Below, one piece after another: positions 6,557 to 14,994 of a DNA stretch of 64,000 nucleotides. The stretch comes from G963677325 sp963677325 (lineage in GTDB: Bacteria; Bacteroidota; Bacteroidia; Bacteroidales; Prolixibacteraceae). The translations under genes and the position numbers were made by a program. Positions within the stretch are counted from its first letter, which is position 1, and every line of letters starts with the position of its first letter. The DNA is taken from contig CAXXGM010000014.1 of assembly GCA_963677325.2 (NCBI GenBank), forward strand, positions 256,667 through 320,666, read 5' to 3'. Under the pieces are notes generated by a model. The model worked only from the letters and a program-made list of their open reading frames with translations. It was not told the origin of the DNA and ran no database searches.

Positions 6557-8203
6557 TCAGTTTTTAATAACTTCCCCAATCACTTTACCGGTTGTGGTGT
6601 TTGGAGGTGCAATTCCTATCAAGGCAGAAATGGTGGGGACAACGTCTGTAGCATTGGTTCTAAGGAAAGTAGTCCCTTTTTGAATTCCGCCTCCGTACCA
6701 GACCAATGATACCTGGCTGTTTTCAGTATAATCAGCAGGAAGATATTTATCTTTAGGCATCCATCCATCTTCATATTTTATAATTACGTCACCTGAGCGT
6801 TTGGGATAATAGTTATTCTGAAATGCCTCAAGAGGGCCGCCTCCAAGAAAATTATCAGCTTCTATTTCATAGGCTGCTTTTGCAAAGGCAATTCCTTCAA
6901 ATTGATTCAGAAAGGTGGCGACATCAGCCTGTATATCATGAAGATAAACTTTTTTCTTATCAATCAGATCATGATTCAGGTAGACATTTTGATTGGCAAA
7001 ATTTTCAATCCATTCACCTGCTCCGTATTTTATATTCAGGTACGATTTGAGTAAGGCCACAGAACTTTCAGGATTGAAATTACCCGAATTCAGCCTGAAC
7101 CGGTCCTTCAGATAATCTGATGAGTAGGAAATACTTGTAAGACCTGTCAGGTAAACAAGAATATTCTGAGTACCATATCCATCTTCGATGTATTTAAGGA
7201 GTTCGGCAATATCCTTATCCATCCTGAGGTAAATATCTTCCATTTCAACGGAAAAAGGGCCAAAAGAATAACGCTCGTAATCCATTGAAGAGAATACAAC
7301 CGTCAGCAGATCAGGATATGTGTCATAACCCAGTTGTTCTTTAGGAATCATTTGAATGGCTAAATCCTTCACCATGGTATTTCCAAAAGGAGTTGCTTTT
7401 AGAATTTTATAATTTCCTCCTGATTCTTTTTTAAGTCTTGTGAGATTGTAGGGAAAAGTATTATACTTACCCAGATATCCCGGCTCTTTATATTTAATAT
7501 CATTTGCACTTTCCTTATAAGAATCTGCATCCTGCAAAGTAGTCCATGATGTGCCAATATAATAATCTGCCATTTTCAACTCATTGTAATCAAAAGCCCA
7601 CTTTGGAAATGATTGCATATAATAGGAACTTGAAATCATTTTCCCGGAAGCCTGATCCAACCAATAAGCTCCGTCGGCTGAATGTCCGGCTGCAAGAATG
7701 GCTGACGGCCCATTCAACGCGATACTGAACACCCTGGACCGGCCGTTTGAAACTATTTTCAACCGGTCACCCAGGGTCTGTGACATCAGTTTTGATGCAG
7801 ACCTGTTGCCTTCTTTTGAATCGGCCCCCACAGTTGTAAAATAGTCATCGTTTATACAGTTGATCTCTTTCTTCTTTAAGCGATCTATCCAAAAATCATT
7901 CACAATACCATGATGAGAAGGAGTAGTACCAGTGGAAAGAGTAGCTATATTCACCGATGGCCGCTGCAACAAATTATCAAAATGATGATTGGCACACACA
8001 AATCCTTTTGAAAAAATACGCTGAAATCCTCCGGCACCAAATTTATTCCAGTAACGATCAATGTAATCCGGATTCATATCTTCAATAACAATGCCTACGA
8101 TTAGTCGTGGGGCATTTGCAGAAACACTGGTGTGTCCCTGGGAAAAAAGATAAACCGGCATCAGAAAACCAGCAAGAATTAATAACAGCTTTTTACTCAT
8201 CAA
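6557..8203 (-). CDS. Alkaline-phosphatase-superfamily protein (PafA-like), probable pseudoenzyme
   Basis: The 548-aa protein starts with a signal peptide (MMSKKLLLILAGFLMPVYLFSQG) and is exported. It keeps the fold signature of Bacteroidota PafA-type phosphatases: VIEDMNPDYIDRYW, STGTTPSHHGI near 90, PDLLTVVFSSMDYE near 297, RMDKDIAELL and the C-terminal TDVVPTISALIGI. However, the metal-binding residues look lost. The first Asp is Glu (E41). The His expected four residues after D308 is Tyr (Y312). The usual TADHG is TGLTS (353-357). The late H before the VPL-type strand is absent (NSQVSLVWYG). Catalysis is therefore doubtful; a binding or structural role is more likely. The reading frame itself is intact. 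The comparison rests on remembered PafA residues. Confidence 0.75.
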   Translation of the reverse strand: MMSKKLLLILAGFLMPVYLFSQGHTSVSANAPRLIVGIVIEDMNPDYIDRYWNKFGAGGFQRIFSKGFVCANHHFDNLLQRPSVNIATLSTGTTPSHHGIVNDFWIDRLKKKEINCINDDYFTTVGADSKEGNRSASKLMSQTLGDRLKIVSNGRSRVFSIALNGPSAILAAGHSADGAYWLDQASGKMISSSYYMQSFPKWAFDYNELKMADYYIGTSWTTLQDADSYKESANDIKYKEPGYLGKYNTFPYNLTRLKKESGGNYKILKATPFGNTMVKDLAIQMIPKEQLGYDTYPDLLTVVFSSMDYERYSFGPFSVEMEDIYLRMDKDIAELLKYIEDGYGTQNILVYLTGLTSISYSSDYLKDRFRLNSGNFNPESSVALLKSYLNIKYGAGEWIENFANQNVYLNHDLIDKKKVYLHDIQADVATFLNQFEGIAFAKAAYEIEADNFLGGGPLEAFQNNYYPKRSGDVIIKYEDGWMPKDKYLPADYTENSQVSLVWYGGGIQKGTTFLRTNATDVVPTISALIGIAPPNTTTGKVIGEVIKN

Positions 8204-8272
8204 TAGAAAATTTGACCCAAATGTAATGACATCATTCGAGAGGTCAAAATGATTTTAACATTAACGTAATGA

Positions 8273-8737
8273 TCATTTCCATTGTGAATATGGATGGCAG
8301 GATAAATACGAATTATAGTAATGTAAATCACCGGTAACTTCCTCCCCTATCCAGGGAGGTATTGAAAAAGATTCTTCCTCTGATGAAAGTTCAATTTCGG
8401 CAAGAATCAGTCCCTGATTATCTCCAACAAATTCATCAATCTCCCAGGTTTTGCCTTTCCATTCAATTTTAGAACGCCTCTTTTCAACAATTTGATTCAC
8501 ACACAAAGAGAGTAAATCACTGGCATCTTCCAATGGGATGGAATATTCAAACTCTTTTCGGCTCATGCCATTATTCTTCCCCTTTATGGTAATAAAACCT
8601 TCTTCTCCAGCTATCCGGATTCTCACCGTACGTTCTCCGTCAGCCAGGATGTATCCCTGAGAATAGGCCACAGGATGGGAAAATTCACGCCATCCCTCTC
8701 CTTTCAGTAAGAATTTTCGTTCAATTTCTATACTCAC
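8273..8737 (-). CDS. CYTH-domain protein (inorganic/thiamine triphosphatase-like)
   Basis: The 154-aa CYTH protein has the defining EIERKFLL at residues 4-11 and alternating charged strands (TVRIRIAG, FITIKGK, RKEFEYSIP, KRRSKIEW, WEIDEF, LILAEIEL) that line the triphosphate tunnel. Family members hydrolyse inorganic triphosphate or related triphosphates with Mg2+. I chose the GTG at 8735-8737 because it gives MSIEIERKFLL, the normal N-terminus. An ATG 36 bp upstream (8773) is in frame and adds 12 residues without family support. It is co-directional with the phosphatase-fold gene, with 69 bp between them. Substrate cannot be decided from sequence. Confidence 0.85.
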   Translation of the reverse strand: MSIEIERKFLLKGEGWREFSHPVAYSQGYILADGERTVRIRIAGEEGFITIKGKNNGMSRKEFEYSIPLEDASDLLSLCVNQIVEKRRSKIEWKGKTWEIDEFVGDNQGLILAEIELSSEEESFSIPPWIGEEVTGDLHYYNSYLSCHPYSQWK

Positions 8738-8934
8738 GTTTTGACGATTAATGAATAATTGTCCTGAATTCAATTTTTAATCAAATTTATGTATAATGTT
8801 TTACAGAAAAAAAATGTATCCCCCTCTTCATCACAAAATAGTTTTAAAATACTTCAGGATTCCTGAAAGTCCTAATATTATAATTATTTAAAATGTAAAT
8901 TTGTTAGCTGACGTAAAATAAAAACATTGAAATT

Positions 8935-10881
8935 GTGAATGCCTTTTCTTTAAAGATTATATTGCCTTTCATTTTTTTTGTGACAGAAACCCTATTTAAT
9001 CCTTATGGGGTATTCGGTCAGGTTAGCATTCATGATAATAATTTAAGATCTGCTAAATCTACCAGGATTGATTCTTTCCCAAAACATTTAGAGCCTGAAT
9101 TTGAAGGAATTCCGATCCGGCTTCCCCTCGCAAGCCATTATAGTAAAGATGCAATCCAAAACGACAGCATTCAAAAAAACCGCAGTTTTTTCCAATATCA
9201 GGCGGATAATTTTTTTAACAGCAAACTATTTTCACTTCTATTGGCCAACGGAAGCAGTGCAAAAAATCTCATGGAGGTAAACAGTTCATCCTATTTTGAA
9301 CTATATGCAGGAAAGAAAATAGCATCTATCCGATTTAAACAACTGGATGTCTTTGGCCCCACATTTCAGGATACGACCATGGTTGGCAAAAGCTGGGCTT
9401 CAAAAGCAGGAAATGCTATTCACGTAAAGACCATGGAAAGAAAACTGAGGAACCAATTACTTTTCTCAGTCGGCCAATTCGTTCAGCCAGGATTAATGGC
9501 TGATAATGAAAAAATTATTCGTGACCTTCCTTACATCAGGGATGTCTCCATCCTTTTGTCCCCATCAGAATATTTTAAAGATGAAGTCAACGTACTCCTA
9601 TTAATCAAGGAAAGATTTGAGTATGGTTTTATTGTTGACATAGATCTTCCAAGATCCGAGGTGGAGGTTTATGATGATAATATGTTTGGAATCGGGCACC
9701 AGTTTAAGGCCAAAATGGTGCATCATCAGATCGAAGAACCAAACTGGGGAGGTGAATTAAATTATTCTTTCAGTGATCTTGGTGTTAAATTTTTAAATGG
9801 TGAAATTGATTTAATAAATACTTTCAGAAAATCAGGAATAGCAATGTCCATTGACAAGAAATTTATATCCTCAGAAATCAAAAATGCAGGAGGCTTATTA
9901 TTTCAGCGAATTTCAAGAGATTCTTATTTCACTCCCTATGCTATCAATAAAGTAGATACAGCCGTTTCCTATTTAAACGCGGAAGCATGGTTTGGTCATT
10001 CATTCGCTAACCGGAAGGAGAATTCGATCTGGGGTATCCCCACTCTCTCAGGAAGATATTATAAGCAGAGGTTTTTTGCCCCATTTGAAAACTCAGAACG
10101 AGGAATGATCAAAAGTCATGATTTCATCTTGGCTTCACTGGGATTCAGTAGACGCAATCTATTCAAAAACAATCTTGTCTATGGCTATGGAATTACGGAA
10201 GATATCCCATATGGCCGGTATTTTGAAATAGCTTCAGGAATAGACTTTACAAAAACAGACAATCGTCTGTATGCTCACCTGCTTTATTCAAAGGCAAACA
10301 TTCTCAGTGGTGGAAGTTATATCAGCGGATCATTTGGAATTGGGGGATTCCTAAGAAATTCAGCCTTTGAGCAAGGGACACTGAAGTTTAATCTGAATTA
10401 TTTCTCTAAACTTATATTTGTAAATAAGAATCCTTACCGGAATTTTATAAACATTGAATTACTGAGCGGTATTAACAGGTATTGGGATGAATACCTGAGT
10501 ATTAATCGCTATTATGGCTTAAGGGATTTCCGGTCTCTAGATGTTATGGGAACAAGTAGACTGAAAATAAACATGGAATCAGTTCATTTTTTAAACTGGA
10601 ATTATCACGGTTTCAGATTTGCTCAATATTTTTATGGTGACTGTGCCTTTATATCGGATAATATTAACAGATTATTCAAAGATAACTTTTATACGGGAGT
10701 AGGGATTGGTTTACGCGTTCATAACGAATCATTAGTTTTCAGAGTTTTTGAGCTAAGGTTAAGCTGGTTTCCCATTGTACCGAATGATCAGAATATACTT
10801 AAATTTAAAATCTTTACTCAATCAAAATCAACTTTTGAAGATTTTCTTGGAAGGAAACCACAGGAAATTAATTATCAATAA
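8935..10881 (+). CDS. Outer-membrane beta-barrel protein, POTRA/BamA-TamA (surface antigen) type
   Basis: The 648-aa protein has a signal peptide (about residues 1-29, ending VFGQ). It then has a POTRA-like segment near 125-230: ASIRFKQLDVFGPTFQDTT, the HVKTMERKLRNQLLFSVGQFV helix, ADNEKIIRDLPYIRDVSIL, and VNVLLLIKERFEYGF. The rest is alternating aromatic-rich strands typical of an outer-membrane barrel. Such single-POTRA barrel proteins are common in Bacteroidota, related to BamA/TamA, mostly without known cargo. The start is GTG at 8935. It is divergent from the CYTH gene and a terminator overlaps its stop codon. It is too short and has too few POTRAs to be BamA itself. Confidence 0.7.
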   Translation: MNAFSLKIILPFIFFVTETLFNPYGVFGQVSIHDNNLRSAKSTRIDSFPKHLEPEFEGIPIRLPLASHYSKDAIQNDSIQKNRSFFQYQADNFFNSKLFSLLLANGSSAKNLMEVNSSSYFELYAGKKIASIRFKQLDVFGPTFQDTTMVGKSWASKAGNAIHVKTMERKLRNQLLFSVGQFVQPGLMADNEKIIRDLPYIRDVSILLSPSEYFKDEVNVLLLIKERFEYGFIVDIDLPRSEVEVYDDNMFGIGHQFKAKMVHHQIEEPNWGGELNYSFSDLGVKFLNGEIDLINTFRKSGIAMSIDKKFISSEIKNAGGLLFQRISRDSYFTPYAINKVDTAVSYLNAEAWFGHSFANRKENSIWGIPTLSGRYYKQRFFAPFENSERGMIKSHDFILASLGFSRRNLFKNNLVYGYGITEDIPYGRYFEIASGIDFTKTDNRLYAHLLYSKANILSGGSYISGSFGIGGFLRNSAFEQGTLKFNLNYFSKLIFVNKNPYRNFINIELLSGINRYWDEYLSINRYYGLRDFRSLDVMGTSRLKINMESVHFLNWNYHGFRFAQYFYGDCAFISDNINRLFKDNFYTGVGIGLRVHNESLVFRVFELRLSWFPIVPNDQNILKFKIFTQSKSTFEDFLGRKPQEINYQ

Positions 10882-10908
10882 AAAACCCTGCCACATGACA
10901 GGGTTTTT
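10881..10908 (+). terminator. Rho-independent terminator
   Basis: Perfect 10-bp arms AAAAACCCTG (10881-10890) and its complement (10899-10908) with an 8-nt loop and T-rich end. It starts on the last base of the upstream stop codon. The A-rich side could also act for the minus-strand gene that ends at 10963. Confidence 0.85.
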
Positions 10909-10962
10909 GAAATCAATGAAATGGTAAAAGAAAATCACAAATTAAAACTAAAAATCTTTTTA

Positions 10963-12321
10963 TTACTCCAACTTTTCTAAAATATCTTCAGACTTTTTCT
11001 GATAATATCCATGCTGTTGAACTATCTTTTTAAACTGTTTGATTGCTTTTTCGCGTTCATTTCGGTTCAGATAACAAAGTCCAATATACCATTCTGATTG
11101 CTCAACAAAAAGATTATCACCTTGTCTGATTACATCATTGAACGAATGAATGGCAGCTTCATAATTTCCTTTTATCTGCTGGATAGATCCGGTATAAAAA
11201 TTCCCGATTACATTTTCGCGATCATTTTTTAATACATCTGAAAACAGAAGCAGAGCTGAATCATAATCCTTTTCATTCATTCTCATTATTGCGCGGTTAA
11301 CCAGATTATCTTCCGAAAGGTTAGCGGAACGGCTGACTCCTATATTTGATTGAAAAGGCTGATAAAAATCATTATATAATTGCTCGTTTGACAAGGAATT
11401 CTCTCTGAAAGTGACATTAAGTCCAATTAGAAGGATGATTGAAGCTGCGGCATACCAGATCGTTTTATTTAATCTTGGAGCAGTGACTCCTCTCTTTTGA
11501 GCATCATCCCGTATCTCTGAGTCTTTAATTTTATTCAGTTCTTTTCGAAGCAGGATAACATCCCTCTCCCCTATAGCCTCATTAATCTCATTGCAGATTT
11601 TTACATCTTTCATCAATCCTGCATTGATTAACATTTCTTCTTCAAAAGATTCTCTGGAAGCATCCTCAAGCTCATTGGACAGATAGTTCTCTATATCTTC
11701 AATCGAGCGTGTATGAGACGATTCATTTTCACAAATTCCGGCAAGATCAGAGCGGAGTTGAATAATATCTTTTTCGACAATGGCCAGGTTAACTTCTTTA
11801 TATAGCCGGACATCATCTCTAAGATTTGGATTGACCAACAAATCCTCCTCTATATTAGAAACGAATTTTTCATCTAATTCGCCGTCAATAAAATCTTCTA
11901 AATCCTCAAAACTGTAATTATGGGCAGAAACGTTTTTGGTTATAAATTGTAAATTATTTCTCAGATTTATAATATCATGTTCGGCTATAGCCTTTTGAAT
12001 ATCATTAAAAATCAATTCCTCCTCCTCAGAAAGTAAATAAGACTCACTCTCAATAATTTCCTCTTCAGGACGATATACCTCATGAATGGTTTCCTTTGAA
12101 GATACTGAATGATTTCTCAGATGAACTTTTTGAAGAAAATTACCAATACGATCCAGATTTTCATCCCTGATATCAAGATTGACGTATTCTTTCTTTTCAT
12201 CAGCCAGATCGAATTGGATTTGATCATCTTTAGTCGGGTATTTTAATTTATCTTCTTCCTTTGAGGCATTTTCTTTGTCGCTCTTTTTTTTCATAATATT
12301 TCTTTTTAACAAGGAATCCAT
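10963..12321 (-). CDS. Transmembrane anti-sigma-like protein with duplicated ASD-type motif and periplasmic TPRs
   Basis: The 452-aa protein has three zones. Residues 1-285 are highly charged and contain a repeat in three partial copies (around 103-127, 173-196, 242-265: NDIQKAIAEHDIINLR, KEVNLAIVEKDIIQLR, NEINEAIGERDVILLR). Two intervening blocks (138-177, 207-246) read as IEDIENYLSNELED then FEEEMLINAGLMKDV, the pattern of anti-sigma N-termini (Y-L-x-G-x-L, then F-E-x-x-L). One transmembrane helix follows at about 287-304. After it come TPR repeats (340-445). The gene follows a sigma-factor gene by 279 bp on the same strand, so an anti-sigma role is inferred, with the TPR half outside. The start could also be M10. 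Confidence 0.65.
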   Translation of the reverse strand: MDSLLKRNIMKKKSDKENASKEEDKLKYPTKDDQIQFDLADEKKEYVNLDIRDENLDRIGNFLQKVHLRNHSVSSKETIHEVYRPEEEIIESESYLLSEEEELIFNDIQKAIAEHDIINLRNNLQFITKNVSAHNYSFEDLEDFIDGELDEKFVSNIEEDLLVNPNLRDDVRLYKEVNLAIVEKDIIQLRSDLAGICENESSHTRSIEDIENYLSNELEDASRESFEEEMLINAGLMKDVKICNEINEAIGERDVILLRKELNKIKDSEIRDDAQKRGVTAPRLNKTIWYAAASIILLIGLNVTFRENSLSNEQLYNDFYQPFQSNIGVSRSANLSEDNLVNRAIMRMNEKDYDSALLLFSDVLKNDRENVIGNFYTGSIQQIKGNYEAAIHSFNDVIRQGDNLFVEQSEWYIGLCYLNRNEREKAIKQFKKIVQQHGYYQKKSEDILEKLE

Positions 12322-12600
12322 TCTTGGGACTCACTTCATTTTGGATTTCACTCTCTTTGATATTTAATACGAAATCCCATCAAAAGGTTACCCACCAAAA
12401 TGCGTTTTTTTATACTGTAAAGAATTTATTTACTATAGATAATTTGAAAAAGAAGCCTGTAATCAAAATTATCCCCAAATTAAATTCTTGTAAGAAATTA
12501 TCTCAAAAAAAAGTATTAGAGTTGATGCAGGGAAACAAGACTTTTGTTGATCTTTAAACATTTAAGAAGAATACAGTCCCGGCTAATGCATCTTCTTCTT

Positions 12601-13171
12601 TTAAATAATTTTTTTGTAATTGATATCCTGCTTAATACTGGTTACAAGATATTCCTTGCATTTGAATTTTCGCTTTTTTACGTATTTCTCACTATTGAAA
12701 CCCATTATCTGGGCAATTTGTTTGAGTGGAGTCTTATCAAAGAATAGCTGTAAAAGTTTTTGACAGTCGCTGCCCAGCATTTGAAAGTGTTTCTGATACA
12801 GCTTATAACGTTCATTCTTGTCTGCTGCTTCCATGAAGTCATGATCATATTCATTCTCGTAGGAAGAATTGTCCAGGATCAAATCCTTTTCATTTTTTTG
12901 GCGAGATAAATTCTTGTACCAAAGATACTTGCATATTGCAAATAAATAAGTTTCAAAAGAACAATTCAGAACAAGTTCATTGGCCTTAAGCTTTCGATAT
13001 ATTACAATAACTGCCTCCTGAAAAATATCACTTGCATCGTCATCATCTCCATTATTCCGTTTTTATATATAAGTTTACCTTATAATAAAAGCATTTGTAG
13101 ATGTGCTGCAAAATTACATTATCATTTCTCAGAATTCCATTAAGTAGTTCTTCGTTAGAGTAATTAATCAT
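12601..13171 (-). pseudogene. ECF-type sigma-70 factor gene with a +1 frameshift
   Basis: From the ATG at 13171 the frame reads MINYSNEELLNGILRNDNVILQHIYKCFYYKVNLYIK (start of region 2) and then meets TAA. Removing one A from the five-A run (T at 13060-13064 on the plus strand) restores RNNGDDDDASDIFQEAVIVIYRKLK, the rest of region 2, then a linker and region 4 (QKLLQLFFDKTPLKQIAQIMGFNSEKYVKKRKFKCKEYL) to the stop at 12601. Repaired length is about 189 aa, normal for this family. The downstream neighbour is the anti-sigma-like gene. Because the frame is otherwise undamaged, the shift is either recent, a sequence error or bypassed by slippage on the A run. Family call is confident. Confidence 0.8.
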
Positions 13172-13558
13172 AGGATCTTTCAATATTGATTTTACCCAAA
13201 ATGCATAAAATGGGGCCCCATATTCACCACAACAAATTTAAAAAACAGTTTTCACAAACGTAGTAAATATATTTAACTAAATGATCAGAATTTTACCTGA
13301 TAAATTAATAATTCTTAGTTCTTAGTTCTTAATTTAAATATATGAAATGAAATAAGGTCGTATTTTAGATTGACAAATTTTATTTTAAAATTGAATTCCA
13401 TTTTGTTATATTATGTAAGTTCTCTTTAAAAAAGCCGTGGCGAACCGGGTACGAACCGAATACGGACTTAATACGAGGAGAGTCCCTGTAAAATTTAGCT
13501 ATATTATTGTTAAATAAAAAGAGATTGTCAAATACGCCAGCAGTTTATTATCATTACT
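13172..13558. other. Intergenic region between sigma-factor gene and CHAT gene
   Basis: No open frame of interest is present. The left 165 bp are AT-rich leader of the sigma gene, with GGGGCCCC near 13211. The right 220 bp are the dispersed repeat at 13339-13560. Confidence 0.5.
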
Positions 13559-13560
13559 TC
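13339..13560. repeat. Dispersed 222-bp intergenic repeat, copy 1
   Basis: This stretch aligns end to end, apparently with few or no net gaps, with 50306-50527 in the same orientation. It starts with TATATGAAATGAAATAA, shares a central block GTACGAACCGAATACGGACT (13450-13469) that continues identical for about ten more bases, and ends with TTTATT then ACTTC-like sequence. By eye about four fifths of positions agree. It has no coding potential. This copy ends at the CHAT stop codon. Confidence 0.75.
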
Positions 13561-14863
13561 ATAATTTTTTTACTTTGGATTTTTTTTTCTTTAAAGATGT
13601 GTAAATTTTTTCTGAGAGAATAATAACAAGAATAAAAACAATCACACCAATTAAGTATTTTGTTTTAGCATGATATAAAGGATTCTGATCTCCAATCGAA
13701 ACATATCCCAGCCAATAATACGGGTGAGCATGAAGGGGATCTGCAGATCGAATGTGCTCAATTTTAGCTTTTCTTAATGCTTCATCTTTGGAATAACCAT
13801 TTTTAAGATATTTATAAAAATCAATCATCAGTTTGGCGCTAGATTCATCTTCAACACTCCATAAAGTCATCAGAATGGATGGACAGCCGGCATATAGAAA
13901 CGCCCGTGCAAGGCTCATGACTCCTTCTCCTTTTGCCAGGTGGCCTGATCCAGTATTACAGGCGCTTAAAACTGTAAGCCTGGATTTTATATTCATATTG
14001 TAAATTTCATAGGTATTCAGGGCCGCATCCCGATTCTTAGTATCAGAAGCAAAAAGGAGTTTTGAATACATCGGTAAACTATCATTAATAACGGTATGCA
14101 TGGCAAGATGAAGAATATCAAAATCCCGGGTTTCCTGCATAAAATTCACTTTGGTAGCCATTTCGTCAGCAAAAATTCTGGAATCAAACAACCTGGAAAT
14201 GCCTTCCGCTTCCATTTTGGCCCCTGGCAGAGGCAATAAGTGTTCGCTATCAGGGTCATTCACGTGGTTTATTTCAATAGTATATTTTGGCACAAATGCG
14301 CCTAATTCCTTATTAGCCTTTTTGTTATTATTCAGATAATAATAAAGCAATGTGGCGGAGTAAGAATATGAGATCGCATGATCATAAATAAGATATTTTA
14401 ATTGCCTGAAATCCATTTTTGCAGTGTCAGGTACCGAGGTTAAAAAAGCGTCAAAAGGCAGATAAGATAATTTACCGTCAGGAACTATAATTAATCTAAA
14501 GCCTTCCACCTGAGATGCAAAAGGAGAAATAAGCAAATTATACAAATTGTAGGCATTAGTGGAATATAATTTATAATCACACTTTCGGGTATTATATACA
14601 GATCCCCCTTTTAAAAATTGCAAGACGGTATTAATGGATTTTTGATAGGTAGTGTCAATTTCTTTTTTATAGACTTTAAAATCATTTTTTGTCACAAGAA
14701 ATGAAATTATTTTCCCTTTCTCTTTCAATTTCGGTTCACGTACGACATATTCTACAAAAGCTTCCCTTGGCTTCAATTTTTCCTGTATTTCTTCCAGTGA
14801 AACAACAAGATTCGCGTACTTAAAACCATAATATTTAGGATATTGTTTTTTCGAAAAGAGCAA
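13559..14863 (-). CDS. CHAT (caspase-like) peptidase domain with C-terminal membrane anchor (3' part of frameshifted gene)
   Basis: This 434-codon frame holds the CHAT domain, a caspase-fold cysteine peptidase. The catalytic His is in DILHLAMHT (H256 of this frame) and the catalytic Cys in LTVLSACNTGSG (C302), followed by the usual EGVMSLARAFLYAGCPSILMTLW. Upstream landmarks REAFVEYV, IIVPDGKLSYLPFDAF and LLPLPGAKMEAEGI match the family. Residues 403-419 form a transmembrane helix followed by a Lys-rich tail. Because the N-terminal part begins with a signal peptide, the peptidase would face the periplasm with the tail in the cytoplasm. The ATG at 14863 lies inside the ancestral gene and is probably not a natural start. 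Confidence 0.8.
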   Translation of the reverse strand: MLFSKKQYPKYYGFKYANLVVSLEEIQEKLKPREAFVEYVVREPKLKEKGKIISFLVTKNDFKVYKKEIDTTYQKSINTVLQFLKGGSVYNTRKCDYKLYSTNAYNLYNLLISPFASQVEGFRLIIVPDGKLSYLPFDAFLTSVPDTAKMDFRQLKYLIYDHAISYSYSATLLYYYLNNNKKANKELGAFVPKYTIEINHVNDPDSEHLLPLPGAKMEAEGISRLFDSRIFADEMATKVNFMQETRDFDILHLAMHTVINDSLPMYSKLLFASDTKNRDAALNTYEIYNMNIKSRLTVLSACNTGSGHLAKGEGVMSLARAFLYAGCPSILMTLWSVEDESSAKLMIDFYKYLKNGYSKDEALRKAKIEHIRSADPLHAHPYYWLGYVSIGDQNPLYHAKTKYLIGVIVFILVIILSEKIYTSLKKKKSKVKKL

Positions 14864-14994
14864 TTAGTTTTGCATATGATTGTTCAAGTGTAAAAATTTT
14901 TGTCTTCCACAAATCCATTTTCGGTAAATCTTTCTTAGCCTTTGTATTTTCTTCAAAAACAAAGTTTTTATATGCGGCAATTTCACTCTTTAAC

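Noticed and set aside
12324..12747. Two plus-strand open frames upstream of the anti-sigma-like gene
   Set aside because: They are low-complexity, have no family resemblance, and one overlaps the sigma-factor gene on the other strand.
13055..13070. Programmed ribosomal frameshift in the sigma-factor gene
   Set aside because: A five-A run without the A AAA AAC or AAA AAG context, and no stimulatory hairpin, gives no positive support; kept as an undecided frameshift.
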